Below are positions 25,711 to 38,983 of a stretch of 64,000 nucleotides of DNA, piece by piece. The notes beneath the pieces are model-generated. The model searched no databases and had not been told where the DNA came from. It saw only the letters and a list, made by a program, of their open reading frames with translations. This DNA comes from Callorhinus ursinus (taxonomy: Eukaryota > Chordata > Mammalia > Carnivora > Otariidae): NCBI RefSeq assembly GCF_003265705.1, contig NW_020313005.1:17490109-17554108 (forward strand). Direction: 5' to 3'. Both the position numbers and the translations under genes were made by a program. The first letter of the stretch is position 1, and every line of letters starts with the position of its first letter.

Positions 25711-26242
25711 ACTGTGCTAGGTTGTATGATGCCCCACAACCATCCCCAAAGGTTTCCAAGTTCTAATCAGCAGAACTTGCAAAGATGTTACCATAGTCGA
25801 CAAAAAAGCACTTTGCTGTTGTGATTAAAGATCTTAGTATGGAGAGATCACCCTGGATTATTTGGGAGGGCCCAGTGTAATCACAAGAGGCCTTAGAAGA
25901 GGGATGTGGGAAGGTCGGAGTCTGCGAAGGCCACGTGACAAAGGAAGCAGACACCTGAGAGTCAGAGAAGAGTCAAAGATGTCACACTGCTGGCTGGGAA
26001 GATGGAGGAAGGGGCCACAGCAAAGCATGCAGACACCCTCCATGAGCTGGAAGAGGCAAGGAGGGGGATTTTGACTTCAGAGCCTCCAGAGGGAGCCAGC
26101 CCACTGACAGCTGGACTTCAACCCAGTGTGACTGATTTTGGACTTCTGATTTGCAAAATGATCAGATAATAAGTTTGAACTGTTTTAAGTTCCTTATGTG
26201 TGTGTGAATTTGTTACAGCAGCAACAGGAAACCAATGCACCT
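25711..26242 (+). mobile_element. MLT1-like (ERVL-MaLR) solo LTR
   Basis: MaLR layout: GGTTGTATGATGCCCC, AGGTTTCCAAGTTCTAATC, CACTTTGCTGTTGTGATTAA, GGATTATTTGGGAGGGCCC, a CAATGTAATCACAAG-like block, GAAGATGGAGGAAGGGGCCA, CCTCCAGAGGGAGCCAGCCC, GATTTTGGACTTCTGA, and GTGTGAATTTGTTACAGCAGC near the 3' end. Confidence 0.8.
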
Positions 26243-26249
26243 ACCTTGC

Positions 26250-27610
26250 ATAAAGTAGAAGCATTTGCACTCAGACTCGCAGGGCTTTCTGGGAGGCGCC
26301 TCTTTAAGAGCTGAGTGGTACCTCCTTTGAACTTGGTTGCCATAGAGGCAGCTGCAAGGATCTCCTCTGAAGGTCTGAATCCTCTAAAATGCAGTGTTCT
26401 TCTTCAGACCTGCCTCCACAGAGACTGGAAGCTTGTGTCCTGATTTGCTTGTGCTCATGTTCCTTAGCAAAATAGCAGGGTCTATACCTAGAAAGCCCTA
26501 TTTGGACTGTAAAATTGGCTGCCCTCCCTCACGAAGACTTCAGGGTTATGGATTCACCCCATGATGCCCTGACATCCACATCAATTCTTACCCCTGAGGC
26601 CAGAGCTGGACCTTCAGTTACTGCTTCCCTTGACCCCTCCCCTTACTTGAGAACCTCTGTCACTGGCTCTTTCTCTACCTCTTCCAGAATTACCTTGACT
26701 AATAGTGACCACCCAGCCCCCAAAGTGAACTTTCATAGCACCATTTCGGGTTAAGGCATGTCTAACGTCAAGAGAGCTACTTGAAACCCTTTGTTCAACT
26801 CTATCCCATGCCCCCTTCTGCAAGGCCTCCTGGAGATGCTTCTCTAATTTCAACACTTGTGCAGGGTCTTCTCTGCCCCATGTTTCATGGAAAAGAAAAT
26901 TGACATGTACTTTCTTATAGCCTCTGCAAGACTAGCTGCTGTTTAAGTGAAGTTAAGCCCTTGGCGACAGGTACTGAGGCATTAGCAGTTTTGAGGTCAC
27001 AGGTGACCTTTTGTGCAGGAACTTGTAGACTTTAAAAATTATTATCCTGCTTTGCCTCAGGGACCTGCCAGTTGTGTAATATCTAAATGCCTCTGTAGAG
27101 TCACAGCTTAAAAATTCCTTTCTAGGCACTTCATTGCACTTCATAAAATCTCCTGTAGTTGTGGGTACTCTTGGGATCTTACTCTGGGCTTCACTGCTTG
27201 CCACGTTGCCTACACAGGTGTCCATACAGTATAGATGTCCTCAGTCCCATGAAAAGGAACTCCATGAAAAGGAGGACAAAATGACCTCCAAAGACCAGAG
27301 GAGCCATAAGACCAAAGAAAAGGGCCATGTAGGGCCATTTCTCAACAAGAAATGGCTTATTAAGGGGCCTTATAGACAGAAGCATGTCTTGGGTGGCTGC
27401 AGGATGAGTACATCTCTATAACCCCACTTCCCGTAAGACCTATTTTTATAGCCCCAGAGGCTGGGGAGTTTGTACTGGTAGACCACCTGGCAGGAAATAC
27501 TTGAGATAATCATATCTTCTGAGCAGATCAAGGACATTGTGCCCTTAGGCTATAATTAAGGGTGTGGTTAAACAAAAGCAAAGAATGGAAGTGGAGGTCC
27601 TATTCTGCTC
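26250..27610. other. Unassigned intergenic sequence
   Basis: Overlapping short frames on both strands (for example 26515-26856 and 26953-27421) without domains. Texture suggests decayed retroviral-like material, unproven. Confidence 0.4.
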
Positions 27611-27629
27611 AAAAAGACAGTCGTTATGG

Positions 27630-27821
27630 GGCCCCTGGGTGGCTCAGTCGTTAAGTGTCTGCCTTCGGCTCAGGTCATGGTCTCAGGATCCTGGGATCGA
27701 GCCACGCATCGGGGTCCCTGCTCCGCGGGAAGCCTGCTTCTCCCTCTCCCACTCCGCCTGCTTGTGTTCCCTCTCTTGCCGTATCTCTCTCTGTCAAATA
27801 AATAAATAAAATCTTTAAAAA
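27630..27821 (+). mobile_element. Can-SINE, sense, full length
   Basis: Starts GGGCCCCTGGGTGGCTCAGT (tRNA-derived head with A-box-like GTGGCTCAGT), passes through CTTCGGCTCAGGTCATGGTC and CTCCGCGGGAAGCCTGCTTC, and ends AATAAATAAATAAAATCTTT plus poly-A. A 19-bp target duplication flanks it (27611-27629 and 27822-27840, two mismatches). Confidence 0.96.
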
Positions 27822-27840
27822 AAAAAGACAGTCATCATGG

Positions 27841-29860
27841 CAGATTTTTCCAAGATGGCATTTGTCCAAGATGGAGGTTCACACATCCTCTTGGTACATC
27901 TGCCATAAACCTCCTGTCTAGGTTGAGCAGTGTCTTCTAAGGGTTTAGAAACTGGGTGTACATAGGAACTGACATGCATATTACCCTCCAGGGCTCTTCC
28001 TCTCTTGATGCTTTTGAGAGATTTTAATGTATTTTACCACTTTAGAGACTTCATAAAAAATCACATAGGTCCTGCTCCCTGCTTGATATATCCAGTTCCT
28101 AATAGTACATTCCTTAGGGGCACCAAATCCAACATCAAAGTAGTTCCAACAACCTGTCTTTTCCTGTAGTGTGATATGCCAAGATCCAACTGCTGAAGGT
28201 AAATCTATGCTCAATGAAACCTCTGGGCAGTTTGGCAGCTGTGGCAAAAGTATACTTCTGGCTCTATTCTAAAATAGTGATTAGTCATGACCCAAAGGGG
28301 TCATGCTGGTGGCCTTTCCTGGGCTTTGGTCTCACATGCATACATATGGTCACCTGGTCAGTTTCCAGGGGGAGACTCCATGGAAATCCGTGTGCATCCC
28401 CAGAGTCTTCTTCCTCTGTGTAGCTGCCTTCTCTCTGATACTCGGCCTGTGATTCCAGTGGTGTCGACCTCCCTGACCTCTGAACTCAGCTCAGGAGACG
28501 GCTATTGGGTCTCTGTTCCCTGCACAGAAGCCTGGAAACTCTTTTTGAACAGTAAGCTGGGGTGATCGCTGACCTCACCCCTTTATTTCCCTTCTCCTAG
28601 GGGTGACTGGGATATGCCGCCTTGGCCATAATATCCAATGACTGAAATCTGGGTTTCTACATTCAGCTTGTTTCTAGTTGCTTAAGGCAGAAGGATAAAT
28701 CCAGGCCTTGTTCCACCAAGGTTGAAAATGAATGTCCTAAAACTTGTCTCCTTGAGCAGAATTGTTCTAAAAGCTTTTGCATAAGGTCTGCCAGTGAGAT
28801 GAAATAGATGTGTATGTTTTCCTTCTTTGTTGAGGTAGTGCCGGCTACTTCACAATGCTGGTGAATTCAGAAAAGTCTCCTTCGAATCACTGATTGGCCA
28901 CCCCTAGACACCCAAGAAGTGTTTGGGCTAGTCCCTTAGAAGGGAGTTCCCTCTGGAAACCCTGAGTGCAGCTTCCTTCAGAAAGGTAGGGGTAGGGGAG
29001 GCTGTGCTGTTTGTCCTCAGGAAAGGACAACTTTTTATGTCTTGTGAGGAAAAAACAAAGTGCTCCTGCTTGGGGCATGTTGGCCATCTGGGTGGCCAGG
29101 CGACTTGTCCTGGCTCATGAGTGTGTGGGCACCGGAAGCTGGCCTGCTGCTGGTGCCCTCTGGGTGGGACAAATGTCAGTGAAAAGTGGAGTCCCAGTGG
29201 CACTGGCACCTTGGGCTCAGGCCTGGCAGGGTGTAAGAGCCCCATAAGCAAGGATGACAGGGAAGGTGGCATTAGCCAGAGCGGAAGACTCGGTCTCCAT
29301 CTCCTACTTGTAGACCTAGCTTTGAGGAGGCTTTGCTAGTGTGAGAAAGATTCCATATCCCCAAAACTGTGCCTGCTACCCATTTTAGGGCTGCTTCAGG
29401 TCTTTCCCCAGAAAGGTCCCATTAACCTTTGGCATTTGAACAATTCTTTCTCTCCAAGTCCTGTTTCAGTGCCTTGGGTGCTGGTCCCCACAGTGTTAAT
29501 CCCTCCAGTCCTCATTTGGGAGGTGATAGTCCTTGGATCTTGACTTCAAGGTCTTTCAATTCTCTAGTTGTCTGGGAGTTTCATTCTGCAGGTGATGGAA
29601 ATAAACAAGTTTTAATAGGAAAGACCCTGGATTATTTGACTGAAGATCTTGCACTGGGTACAGCATGGCTTTTAGATATGACTTTGCCCCAGGCAGATTC
29701 TACATTCTACTCAGCTTCTGGGGCCCGTCCTGTAAGCATATCAAGAGAGGCCTGAGCCAAAGTGGACCCCTTTTGAACTAGCTGTCCTGAGAATTACAAG
29801 ATGCCAGTTGCACAGGAAGGGTTAGAAGTGCTCCAAGGAGGCTGATTGGACTCACCCCCT
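27841..29860. other. Unassigned block, possibly decayed LTR-retroelement
   Basis: Higher GC than the neighbours, with several 60-114-codon frames on both strands. GGGGTGATCGCTGACCTCACC followed by CCCTTTATTTCCCTTCTCC near 28560 is LTR-like in style. No gag, pol or env motif identified. Confidence 0.3.
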
Positions 29861-29864
29861 ACCC

Positions 29865-30440
29865 AGCCTGCAGGGATCTATACAACCTGCTCCTTGAGGG
29901 CCTCTCCAGCTTCATCCCTCACTGTTCACTTGTCTTTCTGCACTCCAGCCAACTTTCCTACTCCATGCTATTTCTCCCTTGGTGTCTCCACAACGCCAGT
30001 TCCTCTGCCTGGAAGGCTCTTTCCCAGTCTTCAACCAACCTTTGCCTGATTAACCCAGGCCCGTTCTTTAGATCTCTGCTTAAATGTCATTTTCTCCAGG
30101 AGGAATTTTCTGATCCCCAAGAGCAGGTTAAGTCCCTAGGTTTTCTCTCAGTTCACACCCTGCCTTTGATGTGTGATACTCATATTGCTTATTATAGACC
30201 AGGCAGTATTCAAAGTGCTTTATATATATTAAATAATTTAATCCCAACAAAATGCAGTACCATCAGTACGATAGTACTCGAATAATTATCAGAAACAGTT
30301 ATGGGTTAACTGTAGTTCCCCTGCTGGAAAGTAAACATCCTGTAGGGAGGGATAGGGCTATCTTGTTCAAGCCGCTAGAATTTAGTACATCTTCTTTGAC
30401 ATATGGGAGGGAATAAACATTAAATTGTAGTACTGTTTTC
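29865..30440 (+). mobile_element. L2 LINE 3' region (sense)
   Basis: L2 order: CTGCCTGGAAGGCTCTTTCCC, GATCTCTGCTTAAATGTC, TCTCCAGGAGGAATTTTCTGA, then after an insert GGAAAGTAAACATCCTGTAGGG and AATAAACATTAAA. An inserted antisense MIR-like piece lies at about 30180-30290 (CAGGCAGTATTCAAAGTGCT). Confidence 0.75.
30180..30290 (-). repeat. MIR fragment inside L2
   Basis: TTATAGACCAGGCAGTATTC, AAAGTGCTTTATATATATTA, AATAATTTAATCCCAACAAA: the antisense MIR tail region. Confidence 0.55.
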
Positions 30441-30457
30441 TAATTGTCATTGTTTTT

Positions 30458-30638
30458 TTTAAGATTTTATTTATTTATTTGACAGAAAGAGTGCACAAGC
30501 AGGGGGAGCAGCAGAGGGAGAGGGAGAAGAGGCTCCCCGCTGAGCAGGGACCCCGATGCGGGGCTCGATCCCAGGACCCTGGGATCATGACCTGAGCCGA
30601 AGGCAGATGCTTAACTGACTGAGCCACCCAGGCGCCCC
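30458..30638 (-). mobile_element. Can-SINE, antisense
   Basis: Reverse-oriented Can-SINE from AAGATTTTATTTATTTATTT to GAGCCACCCAGGCGCCCC. A 17-bp target duplication TAATTGTCAT... flanks it at 30441-30457 and 30639-30655 with two mismatches. Confidence 0.96.
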
Positions 30639-31619
30639 TAATTGTCATCATTTTTAAACGCAATGTTCCTTGTGGTCAAGATTTGTTCTTATGTCCTTTT
30701 CCTCTATCCATAGTTCTATATCTTATTCTGATATTCATAGCCACTCCTATAACCTAAGTGCCTGATTCAGTGCCTGAAACACAGTGGATGCTCTGACCTG
30801 TCCCTTTGGTGGGTGAATGCATAACTGCCTCCAAAAGATCTTAAAAATGTACATGCTTTTGTTTCTGACTATGGGGGAATGGGCCCACTGCCTCTCAGCC
30901 CTTTGCCATAATTCTCCACTTGGTTCACTTTCATTTGTGATCAGTTTCCTTCTGCCCGGCCTATAACTGGTATCTTTCCCCGCTGTATTCACACTGTTGC
31001 ATCAGGGAGAGTGGTGGAGGGGACTCTCATCAGAGAGGGGGAGGCATGTTTAGGCTGCTGGGCTGCCAGAGCTGGGGAAGGGCCCTCCAGGGATCTGGGC
31101 AGAGGTGTTCATGGGAGACACCAGTCTGATTGTTACAGTTCAAACCCAGTCCTGGCTGGAGATGAGGAGCTGAGCTTTATGACCTCTGAAAGCCCTCTCA
31201 AGAGCTGATCTGTGATTTCATACAGAATAAAGGCAATCCCTTATTTTGTATTATATGTCTGTATATGAAACAGCAAGTGATCACATTGAACTCAGAGCCC
31301 CCCATGGATAGGTGCTATTCATAGACATTCATTAAATGCCCAAAACATGTTAGACATTGTAGCAAAACAAAGAATTAGGTAAGGTTTCTGCTATGATAGG
31401 CTCTTCCCAGGGAGCAGAGAAACTAAATTCATTGAGTCAGTGAAAAAAAAAAAAAATCACAGGTAAAGAACATAAATGCAGTCAGGGTTCTGACCCTTTT
31501 GAAAGAATTTCTTACATGTTTCCTTTATATGTCATGGTTTTATATATAGAATGTGGCATTCACCATCCTAAAAAGGAAATGTAAGCCGAAGCCCCAACCC
31601 CTTGCAGACAGGAAAATTA

Positions 31620-31700
31620 TAATGGGCCATTTCATTTGACCTTCCTGAGTCTTGGTTTCTTTATTTGAAAAATGAGACAGAAGCATTTAATGGTCTGAAT
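31620..31700 (+). repeat. MIR fragment
   Basis: CTTCCTGAGTCTTGGTTTCTTTATTTGAAAAATGAGA matches the sense MIR core. Confidence 0.65.
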
Positions 31701-31704
31701 GGGG

Positions 31705-34700
31705 CTGATAGGCACCCAGCACCCACCTGTATGTTTACAGTGGCTACTAAAATATGGAAGTACTTGCTGGTACATAGCCCCTGCCATAAGTTCCTAATAC
31801 CCCTGTCCTTATTGGATACCCCAGCCACTGTCCCCTAGAGCCTCCTGTACTGCTTCATAATCAACTTATGGATCAGTGAGAGGCTTTGCTAGAACAAGGG
31901 CCATACCAAAACTGCAGTTGAAAAAAGATTAATGGAAATCTCAAGTACAGTGATGTGTTTGAGATTAAGAAATCTAGCAAGGGATGGTAAGACACCCCAG
32001 GTCTCCCGACAGTGGGAAGCTCCCACTTCTATTCCTTGGCCTGAAGGTTCAAGAACAAGGAGTGGCTATGGGAATTTGGTTAGATCTATAACTGTGGCAA
32101 AAGCCAGCTGATGGGCACCGAGGTCTTTATGGAAGAACGTAAGCACTGCCAAGTTCAGGCCAGCAGGGAGGAACCCAGGGAATGAAGGGCCCCACTAGCC
32201 AAATTCAGCCTGTAGCTAGACAACACAGTGGATTAGTTGAGGCTGGCAATCAGGGCCAGCCCCCTGGATGCAGAACAGGGTGGAAAACCAAGACCGGTTT
32301 GGAGAGGCAAAAGGCGATCTTAAGTGCTAAGCATTTAAGGCTGGGGAGAGCAGGGTCAAATCCTATTGGGCTGGAGTCTGTCCTGATCCACTGATGGCCC
32401 TACTATACCAACAGTAAAGGCTTTGTTTCTACCCTGGCACTGGGCTCTGTTTAAAGTACCAGGTCTCAGACTACATCTCCCCTTTCCCTTCGTGTTAGTT
32501 TTTATTATATTTTTTTGTTCCATTAGAATTTACCACTCCAGCAGGGAAAAGAGAATCAGGTGCTGCTAAGGATGAGAATAGGAAGCAACTCCTTCAATTC
32601 TTCAGGTAATAAGTCTTTAAGTAACAGGCAACAGGACTGTGAGCCACGGGAGAGCCAACCCAGCTCCAAGGCTAGCGGGTCTACCTGGGTGTTTATAGTC
32701 AACACTTTATAGCAATAAGCTGAGTGCATTTGTTTGTGTGTCCTTTACCTGTGATCTGTGCTGATGTGCAGCAGAGACAGGCAACAACCGAGCAGTGCTC
32801 AGCCATCTTTTACAGTCTCTGTCTACTAGCGAAAGCTCTTATTACCCTGTTCATTTCTACCATGGAGATTCCCTCATGTGGTTTCCTGGCTGGAAGGCCT
32901 TACCTTCTTCTTGTCCCCAGCTCGAATCTTATTCCACAGCTTACCTGGTCCTCCTGCCAACCCCACCCCCTACCCCCATCCCCCTAGACATATCCTCACA
33001 CTCCGCTAACTTTCTAAATAAATCTATTGTGGGCTTCAGTGCTGTCGTAAGGAGGCTGACTTGAGGGTGAGGCCACGAGCAGATCCCCCCGAATCTCCCA
33101 AAACACCTAGCATAAGACTGAGCCCATGGGAAGAGCTCCCAAAGGAACAAAGATCTGCTGACCAACTCTTCCGGGTTCCTCTGGTTCAAAACCACCTAGA
33201 CACTAGATGTCAGGAGCCTTGCCTTCAGATCAAGCATTTCTGAAGGCCTCCTGGCCAGGAGAAGCCATTTCTCCTCACAGATTCTGCTCACTGGGTGAGG
33301 ACAGCAGAGGATGACACATGTGCAGGAGCTTACTCCTCCACATAGCTCCCGGTCTCCAACAAAGGAGGTGTGGTTCCTGGGCATTGAAGATATGTGGAGA
33401 CCCTCTCACACCCCAGTACCCAAATGCACCTTTGTGGTTTGCCGTATTTTTCACTGTGTAGCCCCTGCTAGGAAAATGCATGTCTGGAGGAACTGTGATT
33501 TTCTATGCTTATTGCCTTTTCAATATTGGGCGGATGGAACTCTAACCCTTACAAAAGCAGCTTAAAGCCTAGAGGAGCTCTCATGTCAATTTCAGTTTAA
33601 CCAGGTGTTGCTTTTACTCTGTCAGTTGCCTCCATGAGACTTCCTTTGCTTAGCAACAACCTCAGCTTTTCATAACAGCTTCTCCCTAAGCCTCAGCGGC
33701 AACGCTGGCGCTGCCAGTAGGGCGAAAGCCTCTTGGATTTAAACAGAATGGAAGGTAAAAACTCCCAGAGTCTGGGGACTCCTGGAGGGCCTTAAAGTCT
33801 CTGGCATTACAACTCTGTTTAATGGCTGGGCTGCTAATCCCCTTTAACATAAAGGGCTAGTACCCACATTGTATCGAGATGGGTTTTAGCCACCTGCTCT
33901 TGTTCAACAGTGCCGGGTTAACCGCACAGTAGGTGTTCTTATCCATCCCACCTGGAAATCTCACCTAGGAGATTCATCTTAGCAAAGGTGAGAGGCTGTG
34001 AAAGTCCTTTTGAGTCACTGAAAGACAAGAAGCAGACAGAGTGAGGGGTGTGTGGTATATTCTTACTCTGAATTTCACCTGTCCAGGGATCAACAGATTA
34101 TTCCTAGAATTCTTCCAAAGCCCTATGCTTTTCTAAGCCCCTGGGTTGGCATGGAATCTCCAGGGAAGAGGCAACGTCCAGACTTGGATAGTGAATTAGT
34201 TTTAACATCTATGTTGCAGAGAGATGCATGGCTCCAGCCTTGTGGGGGCCTTGTGTGAAGCCAAGTGGGCTGGGCACTTCGCCCACAGCCTCGTGGCACC
34301 TTCCTCATGGAGACGACAGTTAGTGGCAACTGCTATACTGGTGCAGTGAAGCATGGTTGGATTAACAGGACCCAGATGGAAGGTTCGATCTGTTAGGGAG
34401 TCTGCACACATAGCATACCAGGATAAATGGACAAATCTTCACAGTTAGATGCTACAGGCTCAGGGGTTCCTGCTGCCCAGGCCTGCCCTGTTGATTTGCT
34501 GCAACCCAAACTTTGTATGCCAGGTGCCACAGAACCCATATTAGTAAGCTCTGGTCTTACTAACATTTGAATAATTGAGTTGCAGGCTCATTACCACTCA
34601 GAAAAGCACTTCCAGAATTTGCTGAGACTCTTGACCCAGTATCTCCTTGGCTAATTCATGACTTTGCACTTGTCTAGAGTAGTCATTTCAGAGCCCAGAG

Positions 34701-35640
34701 AGTATTCAGACAGGTACAATTAAGAAGATTCAGAGTGTGAAAGGCCAAATCTCTCCATACATAGTTATGGAGAGATTTAAATAAATTAAAGGAGCTAGAG
34801 TATGTGGAAGTGCTTTGTAAATTGCAAAGAACAGATGAATATAAATTTTTATTTTTTAATACTATTACCAGTGTACGTTTCTATAGGTAGATATTCCTCA
34901 CTCACTGACTATAATGCTGCAAATCTCCAGATGTCCAATCCAAGTCATCCACATAAAGTAATGAATAAAATACATGCAAATAAGGAGAAAGGCAGGCATC
35001 GTATATCTACCTGGTGTGTGTTTTTTTTCCTTCTCACACAAGTAAACATCGGGCTGTGTTTAGAAGTATGGGACCCCCAGAGAAGACGAATAATGGTGAC
35101 TAAAATTAGGACCGTCTAGTTCAAGCCACCTAGAATGGAGAATGGTGTGAAATTAATGCCTTTAAAAAATCTCACAATAGCGCTTTGGGAGAAATACGTG
35201 AGTGTCTAACTTATTAATAGTCATTATGAAATGTTAAAGGGTAGGTTACTCTAATGTAATTTTCCCTTAAGTTCTTGTTGTTAAATAAGTTAAAATATAA
35301 TTAATTGGAGCCATAAATAATTGATAGCATAAGAACAGTTATATAGGTTTCTTTTGATTTTTATCCAAAGTATTCAATGTGCTGTGAATGTACTGTTCCC
35401 CTGCATGCAAAGACTAAAGCAGAGATGAACAGGGCAGCTCCACTGACCTACTCTCATGCATTCATTCAACAACCATTGTATTTCACCAACTAAGCCATCA
35501 GTTGTTAAGACACGCCATTATTTTATGTAACAGAAGAAAAAATGATGCCAATTAAACTGTGATATGCCACTGATCGCAAAACACATCTACATTTTCAAAG
35601 ATTTTTAAGTGAAAAAAAATGTGTCTTAGAATTGAATAAA
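31705..35640. other. Unassigned intergenic sequence
   Basis: Unique-looking sequence with short unsupported frames on both strands. No exon, RNA gene or repeat family recognised. Confidence 0.45.
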
Positions 35641-35654
35641 AATGTATTCATTAA

Positions 35655-35830
35655 AGGTAGGATAGCTCAGAGACTTGAGCTTGCAAGTTCCAGAGTCAGA
35701 GCACCTGGGTTAAAATCCTGGCTTCACTTCCGGTGACCTTGAGCCTTCCCTGTGTCTAAACATAGGGATCAGAAAATCAGTTAGAGAAATATCCCAAGGG
35801 AGAGTTTTTAAGATTTAATTGAATTAAAAT
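35655..35830 (+). repeat. MIR element
   Basis: Sense MIR: GATAGCTCAGAGACTTGAGC, CCAGAGTCAGAGCACCTGGG, TTAAAATCCTGGCTTCACTT. Confidence 0.8.
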
Positions 35831-35865
35831 GAGTTAAAAACTGAAATGGGTTGTGAAATGATGGT

Positions 35866-35892
35866 TTGTGTGTGTGTGTGTCTGTGTGTGTT
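35866..35892 (+). repeat. (TG)n microsatellite
   Basis: Interrupted TG run (TGTGTGTGTGTGTCTGTGTGTG). Confidence 0.85.
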
Positions 35893-35929
35893 TGAATATC
35901 GCTCCAGCAACTGTGTGAAGAATGTTGGA

Positions 35930-36205
35930 AACAGGGAGGCCACTGAGGAGCTATTGTGGAATAGTTAGGGAATTAGGATAGAGTAGTTGGAGCAGTAATG
36001 GTGGCCTGGAGGAAGGTGGTAGCAAAATTGGAGGGAACTGGACATGGGTGAGATACACTGGAAATGATAGAATCTTCTGGTGGATTGTATGTGGGTGGTG
36101 AGGGACAGTAAGTCAAAGATAAATCCTAGGTTTTTGATTTGAGCCAAGTGTGATGGTGCCAGTTATGGAGGTAAAGACAATTGGGAGAACAAGATGTTTT
36201 CTTTT
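35930..36205 (-). mobile_element. L2 fragment, antisense
   Basis: GGAGCAGTAATGGTGGCCTGGA, GGTGGTAGCAAAATTGGAGG, GTCAAAGATAAATCCTAGGTTTTTGATTTGAGCC: antisense L2 ORF text. Confidence 0.7.
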
Positions 36206-36224
36206 AGAGGTTTTGAATTTTCTC

Positions 36225-36345
36225 ATTTTGAGAGTTCACCTGGGAATCTTGCTTAGAATACATATTCTATGGTCCTCTCCCTGGAGATTCCAATTCAATA
36301 GGTGACTCCCCCAGTGATTCAGAATTGAGAATAGTCTAAGTCTTA
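36225..36345 (+). mobile_element. MER5A-like hAT DNA transposon fragment
   Basis: TTCACCTGGGAATCTTGCTTAGAATACA, GGAGATTCCAATTCAATAGGTG and GTGATTCAGAATT match the MER5A interior in sense orientation. The terminal inverted repeats are missing. Confidence 0.6.
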
Positions 36346-36599
36346 TTACACACGAGAAACTTTATATTAAAAAAAAGGTTCACTGGCATATTATTGTGTG
36401 TAAATAAATGTGTGAGTGAGATGAATGGCAGGTTACTGGTTTGCATTCAATTACATGTATGAAGGTTACTGTACCGGAAAAGAAAATAGTAATCTATTGA
36501 AATGATGTATATAAGAAGCATAAAGTAGGAGAGGAAGGTTTTCTCTGTTATGCTAGTCCTTCCTCCGATGTTAAGGCTTTTGTGTCTGTGGTTACTGTG

Positions 36600-36778
36600 C
36601 CTTTCGCCCCCACTTCCTCCAACCCACATAGGTAGCCCCTTATCCTTCCTGCCTCAAATCGAATCTCCCCTCATCAGGAAACCCTACTGGACTCCCACAT
36701 AGCTCCTCATGCTACGTGTGTTCATGGCACCTTACACAGAGCACATTTATTTTGTATGTGTCTGTGTGTGTGTGTGTG

Positions 36779-36811
<33 letters not shown>

Positions 36812-36955
36812 ACAATTTCATTATTGTCTCTCTCACCCACTAGACCAGAAATATCTCAGGAGCAAAAACCGTTTTTTGTTTTGCTCACCATTTTATCCCA
36901 GCACCTAGTACTGTGTCAGGAACATATTAAGTCCTCGATAAATAATACATGAGTT
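36600..36955 (+). mobile_element. L2 3' end (sense) with TG microsatellite
   Basis: CCTACTGGACTCCCACATAGC, TGGCACCTTACACAGAGCAC, then (TG)n, then CACTAGACCAGAAATATCTC and AGCACCTAGTACTGTGTCAGG. The microsatellite lies at about 36757-36811 with one CAGTG interruption. Confidence 0.7.
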
Positions 36956-37850
36956 TATTTCTTATCCAGTTTCTTACCCAGTTCCAAGTGTAATCTACTT
37001 ATCTTCTCATTGGTGGCAGTTCATTGATTTCTAAAAGGGTCCTTGTTTAGCCTTAAGACCAGAATGCACCATAAAGAAGATAATATGATTCAGAAATATA
37101 CGGAAAATAATTAGACTGAAAAAAGTCTTTTCATAAACTTAAATGTCAGCAACAACTCCAAAAATCTACCCAACTCACCTTTCCACTCTCTGTGGAGTCC
37201 TCAAGTTCCAAAAAGGAGTTTTAAAGTTCTCATATGATATCAGTGTCGAAGTGAGAACTTTCAGTGAACCTATACTGAGTACCTCTCATGCCAGGAATCA
37301 CTGGCCACAGGGAAACTGGAATTTAATATAACCCATTCCTTTCCTTAAGGAACTCTCCCAACTTTATTGAGATATAACTGACATAATTACATGTATAAAT
37401 ATAAGTGTACAATATGATGTTGTGATACACTTATATATAACCAAAAGATTACCATAGTAGAGTTAGTTAACATCTCCATCACTTCACATAATTACCATTT
37501 ATTTTTGTGGTGAAAACATTTAGGATCTATTCTCTCAGCAACTTCCAAGTATATAATACAGTGTAGTTAGTTACAGTCACCATACATTGTGTCCCCAGAA
37601 CTTACTCATTTTATAAACCAGAAGTTTGTGCTCTTTAACCGGCATCCCATGTACCTATCCCTGCAGCCCCAGAGAACCGTCATTTTATTATTTCTATGAG
37701 TTCAGCTTTGTTAGATTCTACATATGAGTGATATTGTTCAATATTTGTTTTTCTCTGACTTGTATCATTTGGTTTAATGCCCTCAATGTCCATCCATACA
37801 GGTCACAAGGGCAGGATTTTCTTCTTTATTATGGCTGAATAGCACATATA

Positions 37851-37960
37851 TATGTATATATATACATTATATATATAACACATACATATACATTATATAT
37901 ATACATTATATATAAAACACATTATATATAAAACACATTATATATATAATTTAAAGAAAT
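37851..37960 (+). repeat. AT-rich microsatellite
   Basis: TA repeats with repeated ACATTATATATA units (period roughly 20 bp) inside the L1. Confidence 0.85.
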
Positions 37961-38468
37961 TATAAGATATTAATAGTGTATGTATAAAGAAATTATGAGA
38001 TAATCAGATATAAAATTTCTTTATCCATTTGTTCATAGATGGACATTTGGGTTGTTTCCATGTCTTAGCTACTGTAAAAAAAAAAATCCTTCTCTGAACA
38101 TAGAAGTTTAGATATTTCTTTCAGATCCAGATTTCATTTCTTTGGATATATACCTAAAAGTGGGATTGCTGGATTATATATTAGTTCTATCTATAATTTT
38201 TTGAGGAATTGCCGTTCTGTTTTCCATAGTGGCTGCACCAATTTACATTCCCACCCACAGTGCGAAAGGGTTCTCTTTTCCTTGTACCCTTGTGAACACT
38301 TGTTCCCTCTTTTTGATACTAGCCAATCTAACAGGTGTGACGAGATATCTCATAGTGGTTTTGATTTGCAATTCCCTGATGATGAGTGATGTTGAGCACA
38401 TTTTTACATACCTCTTGGCCATCTGTATGTCTTCTTCAGAAAAGTATCTATTCAGTTCCTCTGCCTGT

Positions 38469-38486
38469 TTTTTTTTTTTTTTTTTA
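38469..38486 (+). repeat. Poly-T tract
   Basis: T run inside antisense L1 ORF2. Confidence 0.85.
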
Positions 38487-38983
38487 AATCCAGTTGTCTG
38501 GGATTTTGTTTGTTTTTGCTATTGAGATGTAGGAGTTTCTTATATATTTTGGGTAGTAAGCCCTTACCAGATACATGGTTTGCAATTTTTTCTCCCATCC
38601 TACAGGTTGATTGTTTCTTTTGCTGTGCAAGTTTTTAACTTCTGCATGAAGTCCCACTTGTTTATTTTTGCTTTACTCGGTTATGCTTTTGATACCATAT
38701 CCAAAAAAATGTTGCCCAGACCAATGTGAAGGAACTTGTACCATATTTTTTCTTCTAGGAGTTTTATGGTTTCAGGACTTACATTCAAGTCTTTAATCCA
38801 TTTTGAGTTAATTTTTGTGAGTGTTGGAAGATATGGGTCCAATTTCATTGTTTTGCATGTGATTATTCAATAACATCATTTATTGAGGTGACCTTTCCCC
38901 ACTGAATATTTTTTGGCTCACTTTTCAAATGTTATTTTATAAATATATATATATATGTGTATATATATATATATGGGTTTATT

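Noticed and set aside
27630..27821. tRNA gene
   Set aside because: The tRNA-like head belongs to a Can-SINE. No complete cloverleaf with an anticodon arm and intact acceptor stem is present.
36716..36952. Plus-strand frame rich in Cys/Val repeats
   Set aside because: Translation of a TG microsatellite within an L2.
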